Source of the DNA: Sphagnum compactum
Lineage: Eukaryota > Bryophyta > Sphagnopsida > Sphagnales
Assembly: GCA_965153455.1 (NCBI GenBank)
Contig: OZ234503.1
Location: 5,920,157-5,984,156, forward strand
Reading direction: 5' to 3'
DNA length: 64,000 nt
Positions 25,701 to 36,597 of this stretch are shown piece by piece. Below the pieces are notes generated by a model that worked only from the letters and a program-made list of their open reading frames with translations, was not told the origin of the DNA and did not search any database. The position numbers and the translations under genes are program-made. Positions within the stretch are counted from its first letter, which is position 1; the number at the start of each line of letters is the position of its first letter.

Positions 25701-27715
25701 TAAAATTGATCCCTATAGCCTTTGCCATCCATTTTGATTAACCAGCAAAGGTCATTAATATTCGAAGGCTATAAGGATCAATTGTTTTAACTAGCAAATA
25801 TTTGTCAAATGCACTCATTCCTCCAACATTGCATGCACATATTCAACCATGTGTCCACCATCAAAGGGAATGCCTTCTACACCTTCCATGTTTTTGAATC
25901 TAATCACCAATACTCTAAGAGGTCATTACTTTATTGAAATTGATATTTTACAATACTAAACAACCCCCAATGATCTTGGCCAATGACAATTTATGATCTT
26001 TATATTGTGAAATCTTTCTATCACAATATATTAGAGTTCAATTTAGTGATCATTTTTTAAAGCTCACAACATCTTCACAACAGGCTAATACATGTTTATT
26101 TCAATAAGAATAACTATTTTCAATTTAATCTTGCTGAGTTACACTTGCTATGATTTACAAATTATTTAAAACTTCATACAAAAGTTGGTAAAAGGCAGTT
26201 GTAAAATAACAAGGTTTTCCTAACAAGTGTAGAACCAATACTTATTGGTGAGAAGTGTAACCATAGTTTTTTACATGCAAATAATTAAAAATCATCCCAT
26301 CAAGGTTGGCATATCTACATGCATCAATCCATGAGGCCCAAAAGAAATGAGTAGGTCCAACAATCCTTCCCCATTTTTCACAACAAAAATTGACCAAAGA
26401 ATGGACAATGAAACAAAACATGAAGTTCAAAATGCTAGAAGTTGAAATGAGAATATTTGATTATCTTCAAATTTGCTTGTTCCTAGTATATTAGTTGGGA
26501 TTATTTGGCTTCCTTTTCATTGTCCTTGAGCAAGCTTCAACAACTCTTGTTCTTACTTCAAAAGTCACAAACAAAATATAAGAATGACATGCAAATAAAC
26601 CTTTTTGATTATTTCAAGGAAATTTTCTACATTCTTAACACCAAGAAATTATTCAAGAGCATGTTTGCCTACATTCAAAAGCCATCTATTTCAAGGAGTT
26701 AGCAAATCGATTATGGCATATGGTTATCAAATCATGTCCTTCCCCACACATGTTCATCCTTACAATTGAGTACAAGAGTATTTGGTGGCATTGTCCATTT
26801 TCAATGGAGCTCTAGTAAGGATCTATGTCAATTTGGCATCTTTGAGCTTTATGGAAACTAGGTGTTTGTTGACGCATGAAATATGGCCCATTTTTCTAGA
26901 ATTATGGGGGAAAAAAAGAAAAATTCACAACCTTCCACTCTGAGAAATGTAATGTTCATTTGATCAAAGATGTTTTGCTGAACTTTGGAGGTCCAACAAT
27001 AATAACTTTCTCATTTTAAGACTTTCCTAATTCAATTTTAAAATAAACAAGAAAACGACTCAAAAAGCTACGTGCATGAAACCTAAAAATATCCTAATGT
27101 TAAACTTCTATGCTTAGATCTTAATCCAAGGTACCCCAAAATATTGTCCATCCATGTCCAAGTGAAATTTGGTATAAAATTTCCAAAGGAATTGAAATTA
27201 ATTATTTTGATGTTCACAATTAAAATGAAAATATGACAAGTTTAATTAATAAATGGAAAAATAATACAAAATAAATTTTTGATATTAATAATTTTGGGGG
27301 TATTTAGCTAGTATTTAAATTTGAAAAAATACCAACATAAACCCCAAAATAACTACTTAGAAAAAATTCCGAAAAATACAAGGAATGAATACCATTATAA
27401 AAAATGGCCCAATTTTTAAATATTTGACTTGTTGAAATGACCTTGAACTAATATGGGAGGCTCAAATTTAATCTATTACTAAATTGATAATTAGTATGAG
27501 CATTGGTTTCATCAAAGTATTTTTTAAAAATACACCATCCATTTTTATCCACTTAAAAGGATTAAAGGTATTCATTAGGACCTAAAATATTGGGGATGAC
27601 AATGTGTTTAATTCTATTTTCCATTCTAAATTTATTTCTCTCATTGGAATTAGTTTTATGTTTTGTGTTTTATATTTCATCCATTCCTTTAGATAAAATT
27701 TGGACGATGCAAAAA
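22721..27715. other. AT-rich spacer with ACCAAAAA-type repeats
   Basis: From about 23030 to 23640 the sequence is a degenerate repeat of GGCAACCAAAAACATTT-like units. A related patch occurs at about 29101-29400 inside the third CACTA-like element. The remainder (23640-27715) is AT-rich and I see no gene in it. The frames at 22581-22967 (-) and elsewhere are low-complexity and unsupported. Confidence 0.4.
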
Positions 27716-29521
27716 TGCTACAAGGAATTTGCATATTAACAATTGGTTTTTTCAATCGTAAATGACTATTTTTCAGTCATAAATGTCACATGCAATTATT
27801 ATAGTGTTGTCCAAGATCACCATAAACAAGTCACATAAAATTTTAGTTGCAAAAAATATGACATGGCACCCAATCAAAATGGTAGTTGCAGTGAGGTCCA
27901 ATTAACACTAACTTTTCAACTAGCCAATGTGGCATGGTCATTTGGAGCTAGTTTTACAACTAAAATGTGGGGATGTTTTAGTTTTTTTTTTACCATTAAA
28001 ATGTTGACACATTGTGAGATTCCAATTGAAAACATGATAACATGTGACCTACCTAGCTTAACCTAACCTAGGTTGCCTAAGGCCTAGGCAACATAACCTA
28101 AAGGCCTAAAGGGCTAGTTTAGCTAATCACATTCAAGTAGGCTGCAATTGTGATGATTTGAATCCCTCACCTCCACACTAAAAGTCCAAGCCCTCAACCA
28201 TTGCATCATTTTTTCAATAAGTAATAATTTTTGTCATTGCATCATTAAGAACATTTTTCCTATCCTACCTATGTGACGTAGTTTACCTAACTTAGCTATC
28301 TAACTACTTTAAACTATTATAGGTTACTTTTAAACCACTTTAAGTTTTACTTAGGTTATTCTAACCTAAGGTACCCTATGTTAGTCTAAACTTTTCTACC
28401 TTATGTTATTCCAAGTTATTGAACCCTAGGCTATTTTAGGTTATTATAAACTATTTTTGGCTATTATAAAATATTCCACCTTAATTATTTTAGGCTATTT
28501 TAGGCTATTTTAAGTTAATAAACCCTAGGTTAAAGTTATTCTAGGTTAATTTTGGTTATTTTAAGTTACTATAGATTATTCTATCTTTGATTATTCTTAG
28601 TTATTTTTACTAGGTTATTTTAAACTTTTTTAGCTTAGATTATTCTACTTTTAGCTATTTTGTTTTTGGTCATTCTAGGCTATTCTATTTATTTTTATTA
28701 TTGTCTTTTATTGGTTATTCTACCTTAATTTATTCTTGACGATTATACCATAAACTATTATAATTTTCTTAGAATCTATTAACCTATTTTATTTTATGTT
28801 ATTCTACCTTAGATTAGTTGTGGCTATTCTACCCTAAGTTAATCTTGGTTAATTTTTATTATTTTATCCTAAATTATTTTTAGTTATTTTAGGTTGTTCA
28901 ACCCTTAAATTATTATTATTATGAATTATTTCACCCTAGGTTATTTTAGGCTACTAGAAACCAAAATTGTCAAAAATGATGTGATGTGCCCATTTTGTGT
29001 TGATCGTCACATTGATGTTCGTCTAGACATTTTAATTTCATTAATCAAATTTGATGTTGGCCATCTTTTCAACGATGAGATTTTTTGGTTAAATCAGTTT
29101 CAATGACCAAAAACATTTTGGTCACCAACTTAGAATCACAAAATTGGGCAACTTAAAAAATTTGGTCAACAAATCAAGTGACCAAAATTTTACGGTCACT
29201 ACCTAAAAAAATTCAATCATCTAATTGATAATGGTTTGATCTCCACCATTGATTTAATGATTAAAAACATCAACCATTGCTCGAAAAACAATTTTGATCA
29301 TTGCAGGATTTTGGCAACCTAACATCATTTTGATTGCCACAAGGTTTAAGGTGACCAAACAATGCAAATATTGATCACCCTAAATTTTCCCAACCCAACT
29401 TAAGCTTTCCCACAAGTGTCTTATGTAACTAAAAAATGTCACATGCAACTATTTGATTTAGTTCCATGCGACATATGTAGTTGCATAAAACAAATTGCAA
29501 AAGATAGTTTTTCTACTAGTG
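27716..29521. mobile_element. CACTA-like element, copy 3 (left end decayed)
   Basis: The right end reads TTTTTCTACTAGTG (to 29521), which inward is CACTAGTAGAAAAA, a good CACTA-type terminus. A decayed left end (TGCTACAAGGAA, from 27716) lies where copy 1's layout predicts. Between them come a tRNA-like module on the minus strand (about 28145-28215), a TTATT-type array (about 28290-28960) and ACCAAAAA-type subterminal repeats. The order matches copy 1, but I see no matching 3-bp duplication, so the left boundary is inferred. Confidence 0.45.
28145..28215 (-). repeat. tRNA-like module inside CACTA copy 3
   Basis: On the minus strand, GATGCAATGGTTGAGGGC resembles box A and GAGGGATTCAAATCATC resembles box B. 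The module matches the place and orientation of the equivalents in copies 1 and 2. It is not a functional tRNA. Confidence 0.4.
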
Positions 29522-31689
29522 GTTTTGACCTATGTTCACCTTATTTTGATGTGAAGTTAGATAGTGTCAACATCCAAATGGACATGTCGCATTTTAACAG
29601 ACATTGTGACAACCATGTTCTAAGTTATTCTTAAATATTATAAAATAATATATTTTAGGCTATATTAAGCTATTCTACCTTAAGTTATTATGGACTATTA
29701 TACATATGTTATTTTAGACCATTTTACTATAAGTTCTTTCTGGTTATTATACTTTAAGTTATTTTAAGTTATTTAACAATAGCAAGATTATCCAATCATA
29801 AAATCACATTTTTGTAATAATTTGCTCAGACTACTTAAAGTACCAAGAGGAATACCTAAAGGTTGTTTAGACTTCCTAGGGTACCTAAAGGCTGCCTAGG
29901 TCTAAATTACTTAAGTTAACATGACATTCATTGGCCATTAACACATTTGTAATTACTCATGTGTTATCCCCAATTCAAACTTGAAAATAACATCCAATAG
30001 CTTGAAGTACTATATTTGTAAATGTGGTAGCCAAAAGCATAAACCATTCAAGTTTTTTCCTTAGAAATGGAACAATTACAAAATCGTCCAATTGAATTTG
30101 AGAAAAAACAATCAAAATTGAATTACTTGAAATCTAATTACAAAAACTAACAAACTTATGTGAGGTGAAAAACACAATACACAACACCTAGAACACAAAG
30201 CTTAGAATTGGAACTATCTAAATGTCAAGGTCAAAAAAATTCAAGAATTATCAATCCTTTAAGAGGTTAAATTCTATCCACAAAGAGTGTGTTTTCTTGC
30301 AACCCCAAATTAGAAGAATAAATTGTTCACCTCATTGATAATAGTGACAAAATTGTGATGCAAGTTGCAAGAAATAGACTACAACTCCCCTATAATTCTT
30401 TAAGTACTATGTTGTGGGGGTGTGGAAGTAGGTGCTTGATTTCTTCCTTGCTAACTCTTTTCATGAAACAACATTGAAGATTTCACCTACTATGACAAGT
30501 TTTGTTAATGAAATTTTTTGAAGAACTAAAAGGCGATGTTTGCGCAAGATGGATGTGGTGGTAGTAGTTAGAATTCCCAAGCTTTTATTGTTTTCATTGT
30601 ATATGCTTGACATTCTTTGACAATGTTTGTCACAAAAGATGCAATATCACTTGTTACACTTGTCATTCCCATTTTCATTTCATGAAAGAATAATAATTGA
30701 AGTGAAGGAGCTTTAAAAAACATATTTTAAGATACAACACCCAAAACACAATTCCATGCATAATTTAGATTATGCAAATGTATCATTAAATTTTAGCTTG
30801 AGATGGAGAAGGAAGAAAACTCACATCCTTACAAGTTACATTTGAAACCAACACATTTTTTGCCATTTGAATAAGGAGCTTCAATTTCTTTGCAATCAGG
30901 ATTTTGGATGAGCTTGTCATATTTCTTTCTCAATTTGTAGCCAAGCTTCAAGTGATGTGCTATCAACGATGATCTAACAAGAAACATTAAAACCACAAGA
31001 ATATAAAATCCACAAATTGATCCTTGAATGTAGCCCTAGCTAGCCATTTCTGAACAAACATGCATAAAATGTGATCCTCAAACAATTTACCCTACAAATG
31101 TTTGAAGGACATAAGAATGCAACAATTGAAACAATCAATTTTCAAAACACCTCTTTCAAAGGTCTTCAATGCATGGTTTGTAATTCTTCAAAAGATTTCG
31201 TTCCACAAAAATGGATTGATTTATCATTAGAAAAAACATCTTGGAACCTTTTTCTTAAGAGGAGGAGATGGGACAAAGATGATGAGAATGCATAAGTTAT
31301 TTTTCTCTTATTCCTACCTTAAAATGAATAACTTCTGCCAGTAAGAGCTTGAAGTTTTGTGCCATCTTCTTTTCTTTTCTTTTTTCCCTCTTTCACCTCT
31401 TCTTTCTTGGGTGCTGGAGCTCGTCCCTAAACCATCCAGTGAAAGAAATCAGATTTTGAAAACGAGAAGCCAAGAATTTGAACATGCAAAAGGACTACAA
31501 AGTACAAAAGGACCTCGAAAGAGAACATGTAGATCAAATCTCCATGAGTTCAGGGCATGGACATATATGGGGCAGAGCTACAAGCATATGGAACAGAGTT
31601 GCAAGCACATGGGACAGAGTTGCAACAGTTCCCTAATGACCACTGACATCGGCCATCTTCGTTCAATCCCCTAATGACCATCTTCATTC
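29522..31689. other. AT-rich spacer, short TTATT array and 21-bp triplication
   Basis: A short TTATT-type array lies at about 29625-29780. At 31565-31627 a 21-bp unit (AYATGGGRCAGAGYTRCAAGC) is repeated three times in an otherwise unrecognised frame (31357-31674). No gene is supported up to the pseudogene that follows. Confidence 0.4.
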
Positions 31690-34376
31690 AGGGTATCTGA
31701 GTTTTGGCCAGCAAATTGTTTCGAAAAGCCATGTGATTCTCACACCCTATCGGCAGAGGATTACAGGAAGGAGACGGCCATTGCCCATGTCAGAAGGCTA
31801 CTTGATATTTTTTCATGCACCACCACTTTTGGGTTCTCTGGGAAACACGCTGAAGCAGGAACCCACCAAAAGCCCTTAACCAAGGTGCTTCTAACCCTGT
31901 AAGTATGGCTGAAGCTAACGGCAATCTGTCCCCAGCAAGCGAAGACTTTGAGCGCATAAAAGAAGTCAGTGCTCAGGCCATTGAGTCAGTCTCCAGGGCA
32001 GAGACTGACAGAGCTGTTGTTATCAAAAGGGAGAAAAGAGTTTTCGAGTGCAAGCCAGAGGCTGCAGGAGCCATATATCTGCCGCAAAAGAGGCCACAGA
32101 GAAGAGGGACATGACTGGAATGCAATGTACCCACCATCGAAGTTTGACCAGGTTTGAGTTTCTGTCATTTCCTCGTCTAAACCCACCCCCCTTCCCCTCT
32201 TCAATGTAAGTACTCCATACTTTCAGAGAGTCTTAAGGATCATTTCAGATAGTTTCCCTGTGCATTGCAGAGATACATGAAAACCTTCATTCAATAGTGA
32301 ATTTTTTGTCAACTTTTTTTATGGACAGTGCTTGGATAGTGGTGATATCTGATGTCTTGCAGTCCTGTACTAGGGCTTCTGCTAGTGTTCTGCTGAATTT
32401 CGTGAAGGTTTGCTTCTGATTTTGTCAATTGTTTTGTGCTGCTCATGGAAACAGACCCTGGATAAAAATTGAGTGGAGGATTTCTTTGTTCTTCATGTGG
32501 GTTTTTGAATGCTTCCTTTTGTCATGTCCTGGACTAACTTGATTGCTGTGCTAAAGAAGCAACTAATTCTTTGGAGAGTATCTTTATACATGTTGCCCTA
32601 TTGTTATGAATCTTCTTTGACATCTGTAGGATTAGCAGGTGAGGCTTTGTGATGGGTAGCTTGTGATGATTTGATGAAAGCCTTTGTGCAGTGTAATAAG
32701 ATATGGTGGTGTCATTGAAATGGGGAGTCCCCAGTATGTAGACAGATGATATACAATGTGTTGAATGCTCTATTGCCCTTTGCAAGTTCAGGAAGCCTTA
32801 CTATGTTTTGCCATTTGCAGTTTGGAAATCTACCCTATGGATTTGGAGGAAACACATGGGTGCTACCCCCCTATTGCAGTGGAAGCATGGGGAAGTGCTC
32901 CCCACTGATCTAGCTGTAGAAGAGCACCCAGAAGGTGGAGCAAATGCTTTGAACTTGAACAGGTGCTTCCTCTCTCTCTCTCACATACATTTGGCCATGA
33001 TCATAAAAACCCTCATGACACTAATGGAAGTAAACAATTTCCAGTTATGTCAATTATTGAATCCTCAAGTTTCCTGATAATTTGATTGTTGTGTTCAGCC
33101 TCTGCACCCTCCTACACAGGCTGTCAGGTCAAGCTGTCCACCCAGAGGAGCTACAGAATGCAGGTGCCTTGGTGAATTACATGTTGGAAGAGAGTCTTGC
33201 ACTTGTGCAACAAGAGAGTAAGAGCAGTAGCCGTGACTGCATCCAGTGGGAGCTTGGCACTTGTTGAGTGCAACAATTGCAGACTCAGGCAGCAGCTCAG
33301 AAGGACACAGCTGAAGCTAAAGCAAAGGAAGGGGTTAATGGTCCTTCAGCTGGGAGTGAAAAAACCTCTAAAGCACCTCATTGGTGATACGAAACAGGAT
33401 ATTTCCAAGGAAGAAGGTGGGAACATATAAATACCCCTCTCTATTGTCTCTTCCAGTCGGCAATGTGTCATTTTGGCTTTGGTTTCCTTACTGAATTTGT
33501 CAAAGCTCTACTTTGTGCACTTCTAACATCCTCTCTCACTGCTTGCAGATAGTTATATCGACCAAAAGACCAAAAATGAAGGAGATCAGACTACAGAAAA
33601 CTTCGGTGAGGACGATGAGAAGGAACAGAAGAAGCCAGGAGCACAGGTGCATTTGATGGCACAACTTCTCCAGATGATTTTGCTTGCCTCAAAGAAACTG
33701 CTACAGGTCTGCACTGCAACATGCCAATTCCCATGTTACTCAAAACCTAACTGCTTGTGTGCCACATTGTTGGAGTGTTCTTTAGTTTCTTTTTTGTGAT
33801 GGACCTCAACATGTGTAATCTTGGGTGATGTTCTGGTGTTGAACAGTCTATGGAAGAGCTTGTGGACGGTGCACAGTGCCACTATGATGATATCCCTTTG
33901 CTCAAGCTGGTTGGTCAACTAAGCTGCTGTCAATCTTGAGATCGAAAGTGATGAAGCAGAGAGTGGTCTGACAATATTAGAGAAGGTAGATGTTTCACAA
34001 TAGATTTTCTTATTGAGCCTGTTTTGTCTGAAACTGAGTAGTTGACAATGGGGTGATATGTTACCAGGTAGCCGATTTTGGGTCCACTGTCACCCATTGA
34101 TGGCCACACCCTTACAGACTTCATGCACACTCAGGGCTTATTTAATGTGCTCTTTGAGCTGTGTGGTGACAAACTCTAGACCTTTTGCGGTGAAATTATC
34201 TGAGTTGATGCCCATCCATTTCTCAAAATATTTTGCTGGGTTGCTAAATCTTTGAGTCCTCTGACATTTCACAGGCAGAGCTGGCAAAGAAACTGCCCCA
34301 TGTCCAGTCCCTATGCGTTCATGAGATGGTGGTGATTGCATTTAAGCATGTGCTGCAAGCAGTGGTTGCCACCTGA
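31690..34376 (+). pseudogene. TSS/CLU-family pseudogene (unprocessed, truncated)
   Basis: Exon-like blocks match, in family order, plant TSS / clustered-mitochondria (CLU/FRIENDLY/REC) proteins. They encode LSAEDYRKETAIAHVRRLL (about 31749-31806), an Ala/Glu-rich stretch (31905-32152), an exon remnant (32361-32409), FGNLPYGFGGNTW (32821-32962), HPEELQNAGALVNYMLEES and IQWELGTC (33120-33430), DFGS ... LSPIDGHTLTDFMH (34068 on) and [16 protein letters not shown] (34275-34376). Introns with acceptor-like ends remain, so it arose by DNA duplication and not retrotransposition. Disabling changes include TGA at 33265-33267 where the family has Trp, frameshifts after NTWVLPP and after DFGS, and a stop at 34374-34376, after which the rest of the family is missing. 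The intact parent would exceed 1,000 residues. The 5' limit is uncertain. Confidence 0.75.
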
Positions 34377-34381
34377 AAAGC

Positions 34382-34551
34382 CACAGCTGATCTGTGCCTG
34401 TCATCATAGCTTCAGCTCTAAACGTGATGCTTAGGTACAGGCACAGTGGATCTTCAGCTACAAATACACAGCTGATCTGTGCCTGTCATCATAGCTTCAG
34501 CTCTGAATGTGATGCTTAGGTACAGGCACAGTGGATCTTCAGCTGCAAAGA
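34382..34551. repeat. 85-bp tandem duplication
   Basis: Two copies of an 85-bp unit beginning CACAGCTGATCTGTGCC, starting at 34382 and 34467, differ at only a few bases. A third partial copy (CACAGCT) follows. The repeat begins immediately after the last pseudogene exon and may mark the breakpoint where its 3' part was lost. Confidence 0.85.
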
Positions 34552-35495
34552 CACAGCTCCTTCCCATCTGCAGGTCTAGAAGTTTTAAATGATTCTAAAT
34601 AATGAAAACCAATATACCACGTAGGATTTCCTTGAAAAGCACTTGTGGTGGGGAGAGTGACTTTGTTCTTTCATTTTGGTGTACATGTGGGAGGTACTAA
34701 CTGATCAACAAAGAGTATATTATGAAATGAAATATTTCATGCAGTGACATCTCATTTCCAACTTTTGATTTATTTCCATGCGTCCAAGATGCATACCTGA
34801 ATATGAATACTCCTTTTCGTATAATCATTGGTTTTCTGTAAATCACTCCCACATAATAGTCATAGTATGCATTTCATCTTTACAAGAATGAGTTAAGATA
34901 CAGTTCTTGCAAGACTGAAGTTCTCTACATAAAATATCCAGCTCTGACCATCTGGCTATTGCCAAAGCAGCTTCTATAGATGCATCTGAAATTTGCACCA
35001 TCATGACAACAGCCACTTTTTGCAACCACAACTAATCTCTGCCATATTTCCCCCATTTCAAAATCAAGCAAGGAGATTATTCCTCTTCTCACAGGATTTA
35101 ATCTTGCAGTCAGAAAACCATGGCCATTCCATTTGTGAACTGCAATGCAGGCCATATACATGTCCCAAGGACAATTTTGGGTAGCTATTAGTGAACTGCA
35201 AGCATTTTATGTACACACTTCCCAAAGACAATTCTAAGGCAGTATATCAGTAATGTTACTAGATGTCCCAAATCTCCCAAACCCTTTCTGCAAGGAGAAG
35301 AGTGTCAAGTTCCTCAGGGAATGTAATGGTCAATCATACAATAATAACTTAAAGTAATTCTCTGGTCAGAGAGTAATCTGGGATGCCTTCAGAATCCAGA
35401 CAGCTCCCATCATTGAAAAATTGAAGGCAGAAACTTTTGTACCACAGTACTTTATCTTGCAAAATATGAGCATTCAAAAATGTATGCAACCCTTC
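34552..35495. other. spacer downstream of the LEA-like gene
   Basis: No gene is recognised. Several overlapping frames of 60-80 codons (34843-35184) occur on both strands without motifs. The part next to 35495 is probably the 3' untranslated region of the minus-strand LEA-like gene. Confidence 0.35.
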
Positions 35496-36597
35496 TCAAT
35501 TTGGACTCTTGATCCCTACTTTCTCAGCTACCTTTTCGGTGTCTCTTTTGATTGCTTTTGCAGCTTCAACTCCAACATCCTTCAAGCCTTGCACCGTTTC
35601 CTTCACGTTTTCCACCATACTTTCACCATCCTCTTTCACCTCCTGAGTTTTGCCTGTGACTGTTTCTTCAACCTTGCGTGAAGTACCTTTTGCGCTCTCA
35701 GCTACCTCACTCGTAGTCTGCTCTACCGTCTTCTTCAAATCCCCAGCCGCTTCTGTTGTCTCACTCCCCTTCTCTACAGCTTGCTGAGAACTATCCTGTG
35801 GAGGAGCAGTTCTAGTTTTTCTCACTTCCTCGCGAGCTTCTTCAAAGGAGCTATGATCGGCACCACCTTCGTCGACCATTTTAGCCTTCTCATATTCCTT
35901 GACATGGTGCGGATCTTGTTCGCTGGACTGCAATTGTAGAGAAAGAAACCGAGACCGAGATCCATTGTTAGTTTCTCAATGAAACAGCTATCCTCATGTC
36001 CTTACTCTCAGGATTTGCGGGGACTTTGGAGGGTACTATCGTAATTAGAGAAACGGACTCTAACAAAAAAGAATGCACGATAACAGGGTACTCTGTGGAA
36101 AGTGGGCCGATCAAGTATGTGGTTTAGCAAGGGTAAAATGCGGTGACAAGGAACCAGACCTGCCAGCCATCAGCGGCGAAGAAACGCCTCAAAAGTCCCT
36201 GTGATGGAGGTGATGCAAAGAGAAGAGTAGTAATTGCGATCTTGCCCCTTGGAAAAGGCTGATGAGGCTGCTGATACCTTGCCACCTGCCATCACCATTA
36301 TATCAACCATCGCGCTCAGAACAAATCAACTGAAATTCAGGTCGCTCAAGAAATTCTGAAATGTCAGATGCCAATCTGCAAAGAAGACTGAATCCAGAAG
36401 TAGTAAACCTATGGGCAGCGGCATCCAAGATGTACAAACTGTCTAAAGTAACATCCAACTGATTTTGAGCGCGCCAAGATTTTTCAACCAGAACTTGATG
36501 GTACTCGGCCAAGAACAACAAAAAAATTAACCTGAAAAGCTGTACTTCGCTGAAGAAGCTTCTGCAACAAAGATGGTGCCGATCTCATCGTCGCCAT
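35496..36597 (-). CDS. LEA-like stress protein, predicted mitochondrial
   Basis: Three exons: 36597-36532, 36285-36160 and 35927-35496. All introns are GT-AG in phase 0 and the model gives 207 aa. Residues 1-22 (MATMRSAPSLLQKLLQRS start) plus the Arg-rich exon 2 ending LLRRFFAADGWQ look like a mitochondrial presequence: many Arg and Ser, no early acidic residues. Residues 65-207 are highly hydrophilic and Glu/Lys/Thr/Ala-rich, with amphipathic repeats such as ETVTGKTQEVKEDGESMVEN. This resembles group 3 / LEA_4 proteins, which are disordered when hydrated and protect membranes and enzymes during drying. It has no Cys in the repeat region. The start is the first ATG of the frame that splices in phase. 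Family membership rests on composition and pattern, so a different disordered organellar protein is possible. Confidence 0.7.
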
